A stretch of DNA of 45,484 nucleotides from SIG437 sp045648985 (GTDB lineage: Bacteria; Bacillota; Clostridia; UBA1381; UBA9506), in assembly GCA_045648985.1 (NCBI GenBank), contig JAZROZ010000033.1, positions 1 through 45,484 of the forward strand. Direction: 5' to 3'. The notes beneath the pieces are model-generated. The model was not told where the DNA came from, made no database searches, and saw nothing but the letters and a program-made list of their open reading frames with translations. Position 1 is the stretch's first letter. Each line of letters starts with the position of its first letter. Positions 7,701 through 16,887 of the stretch are shown here, piece by piece. Position numbers and translations under genes: made by a program.

Positions 7701-8492
7701 TTACCTCGTTGCTTCTTTTACAATATTGCCAACACCATCTAAAACAACGGTAGGGCGGAATGCATATGTATCTAAAGTTTCCCTTGTAGAAACACCTGAC
7801 ATAACTAAAACAGTGGAGATGCCGCTCTCTAATCCTGAAATTATGTCTGTATCCATTCTGTCACCAACAATTACTGCTTCTTCGGAGTGACATCCTAAAA
7901 GCTTAAGACCTGTGCGCATCATCAGCGGATTAGGCTTTCCGCAGAAATATGCTTCTCTTCCTGTTGCCATTTCAATAGGTGCAGTAAGCGCGCGGCAAGC
8001 AGGTGCAATTCCGTTTTCGATAGGACCTGAAACATCTGAGTTTGCACCGATAAGCTTAGCACCTGCTAAAACAAGGTTTGTAGCTTTTGTTAAAGTATCT
8101 AAAGAATATGTCTTTCCCTCGCCTACAACTACATAATCGGGGTTTACATCATTCATAGTTATTCCTGCATCGTAAAGGGCGTTGAAAAGACCTGATTCAC
8201 CGATAACGTAAACAGAACATCCCGGCGATTGTTCTTTTAAAAATGCTGCAGTAGCTAAAGCACTTGTATAGAAGTGGTGCTCAGGAACGTCTAGGCCCAT
8301 TCTTGCAAGCTTCTGATTGAGTTCTTTTGGTGTATAGCCACTGTTATTTGTCAAAAAAAGATATTCTTTGTTGTTGTCGTGGAGCCAGTCTATAAACTCT
8401 CTGACACCGGGAAGTATCTTGTTACCGTGATAGATAACACCATCCATATCACATATAAAGCCTTTTTTCTCATTGAAATCTATCTTATTCAT
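7701..8492 (-). CDS. HAD-superfamily IIA phosphatase (NagD/AraL-like)
   Basis: A 263-residue HAD hydrolase of subclass IIA. The four motifs are clear: FICDMDGVIYHG (nucleophile and acid Asp), FLTNNSG, CGKPNPLMM with the motif III lysine, and VGDRMDTDI (metal Asp). The cap domain lies between motifs II and III. Relatives dephosphorylate nucleotides, sugar phosphates or p-nitrophenyl phosphate; the substrate here is open. ATG 8492 follows GGAGG at five bases; a TTG four codons earlier overlaps that site and is unlikely. It heads the unit with azlC and azlD, five bases ahead of azlC. Confidence 0.9.
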   Translation of the reverse strand: MNKIDFNEKKGFICDMDGVIYHGNKILPGVREFIDWLHDNNKEYLFLTNNSGYTPKELNQKLARMGLDVPEHHFYTSALATAAFLKEQSPGCSVYVIGESGLFNALYDAGITMNDVNPDYVVVGEGKTYSLDTLTKATNLVLAGAKLIGANSDVSGPIENGIAPACRALTAPIEMATGREAYFCGKPNPLMMRTGLKLLGCHSEEAVIVGDRMDTDIISGLESGISTVLVMSGVSTRETLDTYAFRPTVVLDGVGNIVKEATR

Positions 8493-8563
8493 AATGTCCT
8501 CCAAAATTTTCTGTATTTATATCTTACCATATTATTTATTTTTTGTCAAAAGTTAAAAAGGAC

Positions 8564-8592
8564 TTGATAACATCTTTTTAAGATGATATAAT
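8564..8592 (+). promoter_or_regulatory. Promoter of the SASA esterase gene
   Basis: TTGATA (8564-8569), 17-bp spacer, TATAAT (8587-8592). A small inverted repeat (CATCTT/AAGATG) lies within the spacer. Confidence 0.65.
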
Positions 8593-8623
8593 CAATAAAA
8601 AGCGGATATGAAGGGATTAAAGT

Positions 8624-9361
8624 ATGGAAAACAGAATTAGTGACGGTATAAATCAAAGTGAGTTAAATGTTATTGATGCGTTTTTGATGGTGGGGCAATC
8701 AAATATGGCAGGAAGAGGCGATTTTGGAGAAGTACCCGAAATTAAAAATCCACTTTGCCATATGCTCAGAAATGGAAGATGGCAGCCGATGAGTGAGCCA
8801 ATTAACCCTGACAGAGCAGTATATGGAATAAGATTTCATAGCGGCATATCACTTGCTGCAAGCTTTGCAGATGAATACGCAAAATTATATGATAGACCTG
8901 TCGGACTCATTCCGTGTGCTGAAGGAGGCTCGGGAATAGATGAGTGGATGCCTGCTGAACTCCTGTTTGACCACGCAGTAATGCAGACAAAGCTTGCTAT
9001 GAGGACATCAAATATTAAAGGAATTTTGTGGCATCAGGGAGAAAGTGATTGCAAAAGTCAGGAAAGTCTTGATGCGTATAAATCAAAGCTCAAAAGAGTA
9101 ATGTATGAACTGAGAAAACAAATTGGTGATATTCCTGTTTTAATAGGTGAAATTTCAAACAATATTTCAGATAGTTGGAAGATGAAAAAAAGAAATATTG
9201 AATTTAACAGGAGATTAGCTGAAATTGTGAAAGAAATCCCAAATTCAGCTATAGTATCGGCTGATGGTCTGGAACTAAAAGCTGACGGAGTGCATTTTAC
9301 GTCAAAATCGTGTAGAGAATTCGGCAAACGATATTTTGAAATTTATAAGAGCATGATATAG
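8624..9361 (+). CDS. SGNH/SASA-family carbohydrate acetylesterase
   Basis: A 245-residue hydrolase of the sialate O-acetylesterase-like (SASA, CE6-like) group, expected to remove acetyl groups from carbohydrate. The SGNH blocks are visible: VGQSNMAGRG with the nucleophile serine (about residue 26), the oxyanion block AEGGSGIDEW, ILWHQGESD, and the C-terminal ADGVHFT carrying the Asp-His pair. No signal peptide is visible, so it probably acts in the cytoplasm on imported sugar. It is a single gene with its own promoter and a strong terminator. Confidence 0.85.
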   Translation: MENRISDGINQSELNVIDAFLMVGQSNMAGRGDFGEVPEIKNPLCHMLRNGRWQPMSEPINPDRAVYGIRFHSGISLAASFADEYAKLYDRPVGLIPCAEGGSGIDEWMPAELLFDHAVMQTKLAMRTSNIKGILWHQGESDCKSQESLDAYKSKLKRVMYELRKQIGDIPVLIGEISNNISDSWKMKKRNIEFNRRLAEIVKEIPNSAIVSADGLELKADGVHFTSKSCREFGKRYFEIYKSMI

Positions 9362-9394
9362 AAAATGGTGACCAATCTGGTCACCATTTTTATG
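9362..9394. terminator. Bidirectional intrinsic terminator
   Basis: AAAATGGTGACCA (9362-9374) pairs perfectly with TGGTCACCATTTT (9378-9390), with T-runs on both strands, between the convergent esterase gene and ruvB. Confidence 0.88.
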
Positions 9395-10408
9395 TTATAT
9401 TTCCATTTGTTTTGGTTTAGCCACACCGAAATGTTCGTATGCTTTAGCGGTTGCCATTCTGCCTCGTGGTGTACGATTTAAAAAACCAAGTTGCAGAAGA
9501 TATGGCTCATACACGTCTTCAATAGTATTTGCATCTTCACCGATTGAAGCTGCGAGCGTGTCAAGGCCAACAGGTCCGCCTGCAAAGTTTTCTATGATAA
9601 ACATCATCATTTTTCTGTCTATCATATCAAGACCGACTTTGTCAACTTCCATAGTAGAAAGTGCCATATCTGCAATTTCCTTTGTGATATATCCATCTGA
9701 CTTGACTTGTGCAAAGTCACGCACACGGCGAAGTAATCTGTTTGCAATACGTGGCGTTCCTCTTGAGCGGCGTGCAATTTCCATAGAGCCGTCTTTATCA
9801 ATTTTCGTGTTCAGAATTCCTGCTGAACGTGTGATGATTTCATCAAGGTCAGATGGCTCATAAAGCTCTAATCTGCTGACAACACCAAATCTATCGCGAA
9901 GCGGTGCTGAAAGAAGTCCTGTTCTTGTTGTTGCGCCGATTAATGTAAACTTTGGAAGGTCTAAGCGAACAGAATGTGCACCCGGACCTTTTCCTAAAAT
10001 GATATCTAATGAGAAATCCTCCATAGCGGGATAAAGTATTTCTTCAACACTTCTGCTTAAGCGGTGAATTTCGTCAATGAATAAAATATCACCGACAGAA
10101 AGAGAAGTAAGTATTGCGGCTAAATCTCCTGCACGTTCGATGGAAGGACCTGATGTTACCCTGATGTTTGAACCCATTTCGTTTGCGATAATACCCGCTA
10201 AGGTAGTCTTGCCAAGTCCCGGAGGACCATATAAAAGAACGTGGTCTAAAGCCTCGTTTCTTGAAAGGGCGGCATCAATGTAAACTTTCATATTTTCTTT
10301 TACTTTTGTCTGTCCAATGTATTCTGAAAGCCTTTTCGGTCTTAAACTCAGTTCATCGTCGAAATCACCTGAGAGCGACCGTGTTGATATTATTCTTTCT
10401 TCGTCCAT
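9395..10408 (-). CDS. ruvB: Holliday junction branch migration helicase RuvB
   Basis: AAA+ motor that drives branch migration with RuvA. 337 residues, normal length. Walker A GPPGLGKTTLA (about 61-71), Walker B LFIDEIHRL, sensor 1 GATTRTGLLSAPLRDRFG with the arginine finger, and the C-terminal winged helix FAGGPVGLDTLAASIGED are all intact. ATG 10408 follows a GGGGAGGA site. Last gene of ruvC-ruvA-ruvB, 17 bp after ruvA. Confidence 0.98.
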   Translation of the reverse strand: MDEERIISTRSLSGDFDDELSLRPKRLSEYIGQTKVKENMKVYIDAALSRNEALDHVLLYGPPGLGKTTLAGIIANEMGSNIRVTSGPSIERAGDLAAILTSLSVGDILFIDEIHRLSRSVEEILYPAMEDFSLDIILGKGPGAHSVRLDLPKFTLIGATTRTGLLSAPLRDRFGVVSRLELYEPSDLDEIITRSAGILNTKIDKDGSMEIARRSRGTPRIANRLLRRVRDFAQVKSDGYITKEIADMALSTMEVDKVGLDMIDRKMMMFIIENFAGGPVGLDTLAASIGEDANTIEDVYEPYLLQLGFLNRTPRGRMATAKAYEHFGVAKPKQMEI

Positions 10409-10425
10409 ATTTTCCTCCCCTTCCT

Positions 10426-11028
10426 CTATTTATTTGCTAATATTTTAAGTGCTTCTTTTATTGTTTCTTCTATGCCCAAGTCCTTAGGAGCTGCAGAGAC
10501 AGCACGAACTGCTTCGCTCTGCGAATAGCCAAGCACGATTAAAGCTTCGACAGCTTCGTTTGATGCACTCTTTTTTATGTCTGCTACATTAATTGAAACA
10601 TCAGCGCCAGATGACGGTAACAAATCTTCGTTTTTGAGCTTGTCTTTAAGCTCGATGGAAATTTTCTGTGCAAGCTTAGGACCAACACCCGGTGCTTTTG
10701 TAATTGATTTATAGTCATCTGTCACAACGGCGAGTGCAAAGTCAGACGGGCGCATAACAGAAAGGATTGAAAGACCTGCTTTTGGTCCTGCACCAGAAAC
10801 AGAGATGATTAGCTTAAACATTTTAAGCTCTTCCGTTGTTAAAAATCCATATAAATCAAATAAATCCTCTGCAACTTTTAAATATGTATATATTTTTGTG
10901 AGTTCGCCTTTTTTTAAAAGTGAAAGGTTAGCAGGTGACATATAAACTCTGTAGCCAACACCACCACAATCTACTACGGCGGAATTTTCGTCTATATAAT
11001 CAACGATACCGTTTACAAATGCAATCAT
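10426..11028 (-). CDS. ruvA: Holliday junction DNA helicase subunit RuvA
   Basis: Junction-binding subunit that loads RuvB. 200 residues with the three expected parts: the OB-fold start MIAFVNGIVDYIDENSAVVDCGGVGYRVYMS, paired helix-hairpin-helix segments (LIISVSGAGPKAGLSIL and ITKAPGVGPKLAQKISIELKDK), and the C-terminal three-helix domain after an acidic, serine-rich linker (EAVEALIVLGYSQSEA). It lies two bases after ruvC and 17 bases before ruvB. Confidence 0.97.
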   Translation of the reverse strand: MIAFVNGIVDYIDENSAVVDCGGVGYRVYMSPANLSLLKKGELTKIYTYLKVAEDLFDLYGFLTTEELKMFKLIISVSGAGPKAGLSILSVMRPSDFALAVVTDDYKSITKAPGVGPKLAQKISIELKDKLKNEDLLPSSGADVSINVADIKKSASNEAVEALIVLGYSQSEAVRAVSAAPKDLGIEETIKEALKILANK

Positions 11029-11030
11029 TC

Positions 11031-11531
11031 TTACACCCCTTCGTCCTTAATCATTTTTTGATATTTCGCAGTGTGCGCATGACATATGGAAACTGCTAAG
11101 GCATCTGCCACATCATCGGGTTTTGGTACTGCATTTAAGCACAAAAGAGATTTTACCATGCGTTGAATCTGCGTTTTATCAGCTCTTCCATATCCGCTGA
11201 CCGCTTGTTTTACCTGAAGCGGAGTATATTCAAAAATGGGAAGATTCTGGCTTGATGCTGCGAGCATCGCAACGCCTCTGCCGTGTGCTACCGTTATAGC
11301 GGTTTTGACGTTGGTGTTAAAGAAAAGCTCTTCTATTGCAAATGCATCAGGTGAAAAACGTTCTATTAAAACGTTTATACTTTCATAAATATCCCTTAGT
11401 CTGTCAGACAGCTTTTCTCCTGCCTTTGTTGTTATAGCGCCATAGTCTATAACCTTAAAGCGATTTCCGTCATATTCCAAAACACCATATCCCACAATGG
11501 CAATGCCCGGGTCAATTCCTAAAATTACCAC
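11031..11531 (-). CDS. ruvC: Holliday junction resolvase RuvC
   Basis: Endonuclease that cuts Holliday junctions in the RuvABC resolvasome. 166 residues. The catalytic acids are in place: Asp7 in ILGIDPG, the Glu pair in AIEELFFN, and the C-terminal Asp residues in KPDDVADALAVSICHA. GTG 11531 is the start, with GGAGGAG five bases upstream. First gene of ruvC-ruvA-ruvB, divergent from argH. Confidence 0.96.
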   Translation of the reverse strand: MVILGIDPGIAIVGYGVLEYDGNRFKVIDYGAITTKAGEKLSDRLRDIYESINVLIERFSPDAFAIEELFFNTNVKTAITVAHGRGVAMLAASSQNLPIFEYTPLQVKQAVSGYGRADKTQIQRMVKSLLCLNAVPKPDDVADALAVSICHAHTAKYQKMIKDEGV

Positions 11532-11578
11532 AAATACTCCTCCGAGGTTAAATAAATTAATCTTTTTTGAAAAAAATG

Positions 11579-11607
11579 TTGAGATTTTTTTGACGTTAGT
11601 ATATAAT
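11579..11607 (+). promoter_or_regulatory. Promoter of argH operon
   Basis: TTGAGA (11579-11584), 17-bp spacer, TATAAT (11602-11607). About 90 bases of AT-rich leader precede argH; no riboswitch or ARG box was recognised. Confidence 0.55.
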
Positions 11608-11705
11608 ATTAGATTAGGATAATATTACATTATTTTAATACTGTATCTATTTTAACATATTTAATTATAAATTGCAAATTTTTTCTATAGAAATGAGGGC
11701 GAAAG

Positions 11706-13094
11706 ATGGCAAAATTATGGGGCGGCAGATTCTCAAAAAATACGGATGCAAAAGTTGACGACTTTAACTCGTCTATAAGATTTGACCAGAGAATGTATGC
11801 TCAGGATATTTTGGGTTCACAGGCACACGCATCAATGCTTGGTAAATGCGGGATAATTCCAAAAGAAGACGCAGAGCTGATTGTAAAGACATTAGGTGAG
11901 ATTTTAAAAGATATAGAAGACGGCAAGGTGGAATTTTTAGTAGAAGCCGAAGATATACATATGAACATTGAAACAATCCTTACAGAGAGAATCGGTGATG
12001 TTGGTAAAAAGCTTCATACAGGAAGAAGCAGAAACGACCAGGTAGCGCTTGATATCAGGATGTATTTAAGGGATTGTGTAGAAAACGTCTATGACCTTCT
12101 TAAAAATACAATGAAGACAGTTTTAGACGTGGCAAATGAGAACATAGACACAATTATGCCGGGATATACTCATCTCCAGAAAGCACAGCCGGTGACGCTT
12201 GCGCATCACTTTTTAGCATACTTTGAAATGTTCAAAAGAGATTTAGGCAGGCTTTCAGACTGCTACAGGCGAATAAACGTTATGCCGCTTGGCTCAGGGG
12301 CACTTGCCGGAACAACATATCCTTTAGACAGAGAATATGTAAAAGAGCAGCTTGGATTTGCAGCCGTCAGCCATAACTCAATGGACGGTGTCAGTGACAG
12401 GGATTTTGCAATAGAGCTAAGCTCTGCTTTGTCAATTCTTATGATGCATCTTTCACGTTTCTGCGAAGAGCTTATCTTATGGTCAACAAACGAATTTTCA
12501 TTTGTTGTCATGGATGACAGTTACTCGACAGGCTCAAGCATTATGCCGCAGAAGAAAAATCCTGATGTAGCGGAGCTGATAAGAGGAAAGACAGGTAGAG
12601 TCTACGGAAGTTTAATTACACTTCTTACTATGATGAAATCGCTTCCGCTTGCATATAACAAGGATATGCAGGAGGATAAAGAAGCAATATTTGATGCAGT
12701 GGATACTGTAGTTTTATGTCTTCCTGTTTTTACTGAAATGATTAAGACAATGAAAATCAATAAAGATAATATGCTAGAGGGAGCAAAAGGTGGTTTTACA
12801 AATGCGACCGATATAGCAGATTATCTCGTTAAAAAAGGTGTTCCGTTCAGGGATTCCCATTCTATTGTTGGAAAAATGGTCGCTATGGCTGAAAAGCTTT
12901 CCAAAAAGCTTGACGATTTCACAATGGAAGAATTCGGCGAGTGTTCTTCTTTGATTGAAGATGATATTTACGAAGCTATCAGTATGAAAGCTTGCGTAGA
13001 GGGAAGAAATGTAATTGGCGGACCTGCCAGAGAGAGAACAACTAAAGAAATAGAAGACGGATATAAATTTTTAAAAGAGGGAGCGATATTATGA
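11706..13094 (+). CDS. argH: Argininosuccinate lyase
   Basis: Cleaves argininosuccinate to arginine and fumarate, the last step of arginine synthesis. 462 residues, full length. The start MAKLWGGRFSK, the HTGRSRNDQVALDIR block (about 111-125), YTHLQKAQPVTLAHH and the superfamily signature GSSIMPQKKNPD with its catalytic serine (about 276-287) are all present. ATG 11706 follows a GAGGG-type site. Unusually, argG is absent and the next gene is an XRE-cupin regulator that overlaps argH by 4 bp (ATGA). Confidence 0.98.
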   Translation: MAKLWGGRFSKNTDAKVDDFNSSIRFDQRMYAQDILGSQAHASMLGKCGIIPKEDAELIVKTLGEILKDIEDGKVEFLVEAEDIHMNIETILTERIGDVGKKLHTGRSRNDQVALDIRMYLRDCVENVYDLLKNTMKTVLDVANENIDTIMPGYTHLQKAQPVTLAHHFLAYFEMFKRDLGRLSDCYRRINVMPLGSGALAGTTYPLDREYVKEQLGFAAVSHNSMDGVSDRDFAIELSSALSILMMHLSRFCEELILWSTNEFSFVVMDDSYSTGSSIMPQKKNPDVAELIRGKTGRVYGSLITLLTMMKSLPLAYNKDMQEDKEAIFDAVDTVVLCLPVFTEMIKTMKINKDNMLEGAKGGFTNATDIADYLVKKGVPFRDSHSIVGKMVAMAEKLSKKLDDFTMEEFGECSSLIEDDIYEAISMKACVEGRNVIGGPARERTTKEIEDGYKFLKEGAIL

Positions 13095-13657
13095 GTAATA
13101 TAAATAATCCAAACGAGCTTTCTGATGTAGCAAGAAGAATTGCAGAACTTCGTGATGTGTGTGGGTTTTCGCAGGAAGAAATGGCAGAAAGTCTTGGTAT
13201 AGATATTGAGACATATAAAAGCTATGAAACAGATGGAAGAGATATCCCGATAAGTGTGATTTATGCGATAGCAAATAAATTTAATATAGACTTCGCAGAA
13301 ATTTTAACAGGTGTTGCAGCTAAGCTTGATTCATATCACGTGGTCAGGGCAGGGCAGGGCAGAGATGTAAACAGATATCCTGGATATGCTTATCAGGATT
13401 TGGCTTTTAGATATGCAAAAAAGATAATGCAGCCGCTTTTAGTTACTTTAGAGCCATCGGACGAGCCTGCAGCTTTGGTAGCTCACTTAGGACAGGAGTT
13501 TAATATGGTCTTAGAGGGCAGTATTGCAATCACATTTGAAGATAATGAAATTATATTAAATGAGGGGGATTCTATTTATTTTAATTCCCTTTTAAAACAC
13601 GGACAACGTTGCATTGGCGACAAAACAGCAAAATTTTTAACGGTTATTTCTGAGTAA
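13091..13657 (+). CDS. XRE-family regulator with C-terminal cupin
   Basis: A 188-residue transcription factor: an N-terminal lambda-repressor-like helix-turn-helix (about residues 12-66, GFSQEEMAESLGIDIETYKSYE) and a C-terminal single-stranded beta-barrel cupin (about 110-188, HLGQEFNMVLEGSIAITFEDNEIILNEGDSIYFNS). Such XRE-cupin proteins sense a small ligand through the cupin. It overlaps argH by 4 bp and precedes the acyl-CoA synthetase by 12 bp. Pairs of this kind, XRE-cupin plus AMP-forming ligase, recur in Clostridia, so the ligase substrate or product may be the signal (inference). Confidence 0.88.
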   Translation: MSNINNPNELSDVARRIAELRDVCGFSQEEMAESLGIDIETYKSYETDGRDIPISVIYAIANKFNIDFAEILTGVAAKLDSYHVVRAGQGRDVNRYPGYAYQDLAFRYAKKIMQPLLVTLEPSDEPAALVAHLGQEFNMVLEGSIAITFEDNEIILNEGDSIYFNSLLKHGQRCIGDKTAKFLTVISE

Positions 13658-13669
13658 AGGAAGAGTGAT

Positions 13670-15331
13670 ATGCTTTTAGATAAATATTTACCGAGAATAG
13701 AATTTGATTCATATGAAGATTTTAAACAGAATTATAAGGTTAATGTTCCCGATGACTTCAACTTTGGTTTCGATGTAATTGATGCATGGGCAGAAGCAGA
13801 GCCTGAAAAAAAGGCATTAGTATGGTGTAATGACCACGATGAAGAAAAAACACTTACATTTACAGATGTCAAAAAGCTTTCTAATAAAACCGCGAACTTT
13901 TTTAAGAGCATTGGTATTAAAAAAGGCTCAGTTGTACTGCTCATTCTAAGACGCCGCTGGGAATACTGGATTTGTGCTACGGCACTTCACAAAATTGGTG
14001 CAATTTTGATTCCTGGCTCACTTCAGCTTACTAAAAAGGACATAGCATACAGAGCAAATGCCGCAGGAATTTGTACTGTTATCTGTGTAGATGATGATTT
14101 TGTAATATCACAGGTAGAGGAGGCGCTGCCCCAAGCACCTACACTTAAAAACAAGATAATAGTAAATAAGCACTTAGCTGGTTGGCTTAATTTTGAGGAT
14201 TCAATAGCACCTTTTTCTGATGTGTTTGAAAGACCGAAAGGCGAAGATAAAACCTATACAAAAGACCCGATGATTGTATTTTTTACATCAGGTACAACAG
14301 GTATGCCGAAAATGGTTATGCACAACTTTTCATATCCTTTAGGTCATATCGTAACGGCTAAATACTGGCATCAGGTACAGGAAAATAAACTGCATATGAG
14401 CGTAAGTGACTCAGGCTGGGCGAAGTTCGGCTGGGGAAAAATCTACGGTCAGTGGCTTTGCGGTGCAGTTATATTTGCATACGATATGGACAAGTTTATA
14501 CCGCTTAAACTTTTAGAAAAAATAACTCATTATAAAGTTACAACATTCTGTGCTCCGCCTACAATGTTTAGGTTTATGCTCCAGGAGGATGTAACGAAGT
14601 TTGATTTATCTCATATTAAGCATTGTTGCATAGCGGGTGAGCCTTTAAATCCCGAAGTATTCAAAAAATGGTATGACTTAACAGGACTAAAGCTTTGTGA
14701 GGGCTTTGGGCAAACTGAATCTTCTGTTATGCTTGCAAACTTTCAGTGGTTTGAACCAAAACCCGGCTCAATGGGAAAACCGTCACCGCTTTATGATATC
14801 GAGCTTATAGATAATGACGGAAATCTTTGTGAAGACGGTGATGAAGGTAGAATTGTTGTAAATAATATAGATAAAGCTATGCCGACAGGACTTTTCGTAG
14901 GATATTATCACGACGAGGAGAGAACTAAGGAAAACTTAGGCGGTACATACTACAACACAGGTGACGTTGCCTGGAGAGATTCTAAGGGATATTACTGGTT
15001 TGTAGGCCGTGATGATGATGTTATCAAATGTTCAGGCTACAGAATAGGACCTTTTGAGGTTGAAAGTGCACTTTTAGAGCATGACTCCGTTGTAGAATGT
15101 GCTATAACAGGCGCACCCGACCCAATAAGAGGTCAGGTTGTTAAGGCAACTGTAGTGCTCGCTAAAGGATATACTCCATCTGATGAACTCAAAAAGGAGC
15201 TTCAGGATTATGTTAAAAAAGTAACTGCTCCATATAAATATCCAAGAATAATTGAGTTTGTAGATGAGCTTCCAAAGACATTAGGTGGAAAAATCAAACG
15301 AGCAGAGCTGCGTAAAAAGGATGCAGAATAA
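13670..15331 (+). CDS. AMP-forming acyl-CoA synthetase (acetyl-CoA/medium-chain type)
   Basis: A 553-residue adenylate-forming ligase that activates a carboxylic acid with ATP and CoA. Core motifs: P-loop FFTSGTTGMPK (about 203-213), GEPLNPEV, EGFGQTES, YNTGDVAW, the hinge VGRDDDVIKCSGYRIGPFEVES and the C-terminal catalytic lysine in GGKIKRAELR. The length and motif spelling fit the medium-chain/acetyl-CoA synthetase-like (ACSM) group better than the ~650-residue Acs. It follows the XRE-cupin gene, with a GGAAGAG ribosome site; trmK starts directly after its stop. Confidence 0.88.
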   Translation: MLLDKYLPRIEFDSYEDFKQNYKVNVPDDFNFGFDVIDAWAEAEPEKKALVWCNDHDEEKTLTFTDVKKLSNKTANFFKSIGIKKGSVVLLILRRRWEYWICATALHKIGAILIPGSLQLTKKDIAYRANAAGICTVICVDDDFVISQVEEALPQAPTLKNKIIVNKHLAGWLNFEDSIAPFSDVFERPKGEDKTYTKDPMIVFFTSGTTGMPKMVMHNFSYPLGHIVTAKYWHQVQENKLHMSVSDSGWAKFGWGKIYGQWLCGAVIFAYDMDKFIPLKLLEKITHYKVTTFCAPPTMFRFMLQEDVTKFDLSHIKHCCIAGEPLNPEVFKKWYDLTGLKLCEGFGQTESSVMLANFQWFEPKPGSMGKPSPLYDIELIDNDGNLCEDGDEGRIVVNNIDKAMPTGLFVGYYHDEERTKENLGGTYYNTGDVAWRDSKGYYWFVGRDDDVIKCSGYRIGPFEVESALLEHDSVVECAITGAPDPIRGQVVKATVVLAKGYTPSDELKKELQDYVKKVTAPYKYPRIIEFVDELPKTLGGKIKRAELRKKDAE

Positions 15332-15332
15332 T

Positions 15333-16061
15333 ATGAAAAAACATGGGATAAGTGGGGCGCTCACACCAAGACTTATTCAGATAGCTAAAGCTGCAAAGGG
15401 TGCGCATAATTTAGCAGATATTGGAACAGACCACGCATACGTGCCGATTTTTATGGTTTTAGAACTTGGTGCTAACGGGGCGATAGCTGCTGATATAAAC
15501 AAAGGGCCTCTAAAAAGAGCAGATGCAAACATAAAAAAATATGACTTGTCAGAAAGAGTTACAACAAGACTTTCTGACGGACTCAAAGAGTTTTCGCCAA
15601 ATGAAGTCGATACAGTCATAATAGCAGGTATGGGCGGCACACTCATAGCTAAAATACTTGAAGATTCGCCGCAGATGAAAAAAGAAGGCTTGCGTTTTGT
15701 GCTTCAGCCAATGACAGCAGAGCCTGAGCTTAGAAAATATCTTGAAGAAAACGGCTATCGCATAACAGATGAGTGTATGGCTCGCGAGGATGAAAAGCTA
15801 TATACTGTGATTAATGCAGAGCTTGGAAAGAGTGAGCCGATGCGTGAGGTATTTTACCACGTTGGACAAAAGCTTTTTGAAAAGAAAGAAGAGCTTTTCC
15901 CACTCCTTTTAGACAGAAAAATAGCGGAGTTTGAAAAGGTAATATCAGGACTTTCAAAAGCTTTAAATTCACCTGAGATAAACGAAAAGAGAGAATATTA
16001 TTATCTGGTTTTAAATCAGCTTAAAGAGCTCAAAAAGGGGTGCGAAGCATGGTTAAATTAA
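15333..16061 (+). CDS. trmK: tRNA (adenine(22)-N1)-methyltransferase
   Basis: SAM-dependent enzyme that methylates A22 of bacterial tRNAs. The N-terminal Rossmann fold shows motif I NLADIGTDHAYVPIFMV, AADINKGPLKRA, the DTVIIAGMGGTLIAKIL block and QPMTAEPELRKYL; the C-terminal part is a coiled-coil-like helix pair (EKREYYYLVLNQLKELKKG). I start it at ATG 15333 (MKKHGISGALTPR), the family's usual N terminus, because upstream in-frame codons overlap the preceding gene. It overlaps the Nif3-like gene by 13 bp, the common trmK-yqfO pairing of Firmicutes. Confidence 0.9.
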   Translation: MKKHGISGALTPRLIQIAKAAKGAHNLADIGTDHAYVPIFMVLELGANGAIAADINKGPLKRADANIKKYDLSERVTTRLSDGLKEFSPNEVDTVIIAGMGGTLIAKILEDSPQMKKEGLRFVLQPMTAEPELRKYLEENGYRITDECMAREDEKLYTVINAELGKSEPMREVFYHVGQKLFEKKEELFPLLLDRKIAEFEKVISGLSKALNSPEINEKREYYYLVLNQLKELKKGCEAWLN

Positions 16062-16822
16062 GAGAAATTACTGATTTTCTGCATACTATAGCCCCTGTAT
16101 ATCTGGCAGAGGACTATGATAATGTTGGTTTGCTTTTAGAAAGCGATAGAGATGAAATAGAAAGTGTACTTTTATCTCTTGACACGGATATCAAAGTAGC
16201 AAAAGAGGCAAAGGAGAAAGGATGCGACCTTATTATAAGTCATCATCCTCTCATTTTTAAACCTATTAAGAAGATATCAAAAAATGACTGCATTTTCTCA
16301 CTCATAAAAAATAATATTGCCCTATATGCTATGCACACAAACTATGATGCTGTGCAGGGCGGACTTTGTGATGTTTTGCTAGGTAAAACAGGAAGCTATA
16401 AAGAGGTTCGTTCGCTGATAGGCGATGAGCAGGACGCAATAGGCAGAATAGGCGAACTTGAAAAAGAAATATCTTTAAAAGAGCTTGCTCAAAAAATAAA
16501 AAAATCACTCGGTATAGAGAACTTGCGTGTGGTTGGAGATATGGATTCAAAAGTCAAAAATGTTGCGATGTGTAACGGTGGTGGCGCAGATTTGGTTTAT
16601 GATGCTTTTGGAAAAGGTGCAGATGTTTATATCTCGGGAGATTTCAAATATCATCATGCACGCTATGCCTATGAAAACAATATGGCACTTATAGAAATTA
16701 CACACTATGATGCAGAAATAATATTTATTGATGCTATGGCAAATAAACTGAAAGAAAAATTTGGTGATAAGCTTAAGATATATAAATCTGCTGAAAACAT
16801 TAATGTTTGGAAAACATTGTAG
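16049..16822 (+). CDS. Nif3-like dinuclear metal-centre protein (YqfO family)
   Basis: A 257-residue member of the Nif3/GTP cyclohydrolase I type 2 family. The metal ligands are visible in ISHHPLIF (two histidines), AMHTNYDAVQGG (Asp) and, near the C terminus, HYDAE. GDFKYHHARYA is another family block. The cellular role is not settled. The start at ATG 16049 follows AAAAGGGG at eight bases. The ~100-residue insert domain of the longer YqfO proteins is missing. Translationally linked to trmK. Confidence 0.9.
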   Translation: MVKLREITDFLHTIAPVYLAEDYDNVGLLLESDRDEIESVLLSLDTDIKVAKEAKEKGCDLIISHHPLIFKPIKKISKNDCIFSLIKNNIALYAMHTNYDAVQGGLCDVLLGKTGSYKEVRSLIGDEQDAIGRIGELEKEISLKELAQKIKKSLGIENLRVVGDMDSKVKNVAMCNGGGADLVYDAFGKGADVYISGDFKYHHARYAYENNMALIEITHYDAEIIFIDAMANKLKEKFGDKLKIYKSAENINVWKTL

Positions 16823-16887
16823 TATAAATGAAGATATTTATGATTATATTATAAATATAATTTATTTTTAAAAGTAGGTGGAAAGCA

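Noticed and set aside
11532..11705. Riboswitch or T-box upstream of argH
   Set aside because: The leader is short and AT-rich, with no T-box sequence, specifier stem or terminator hairpin.
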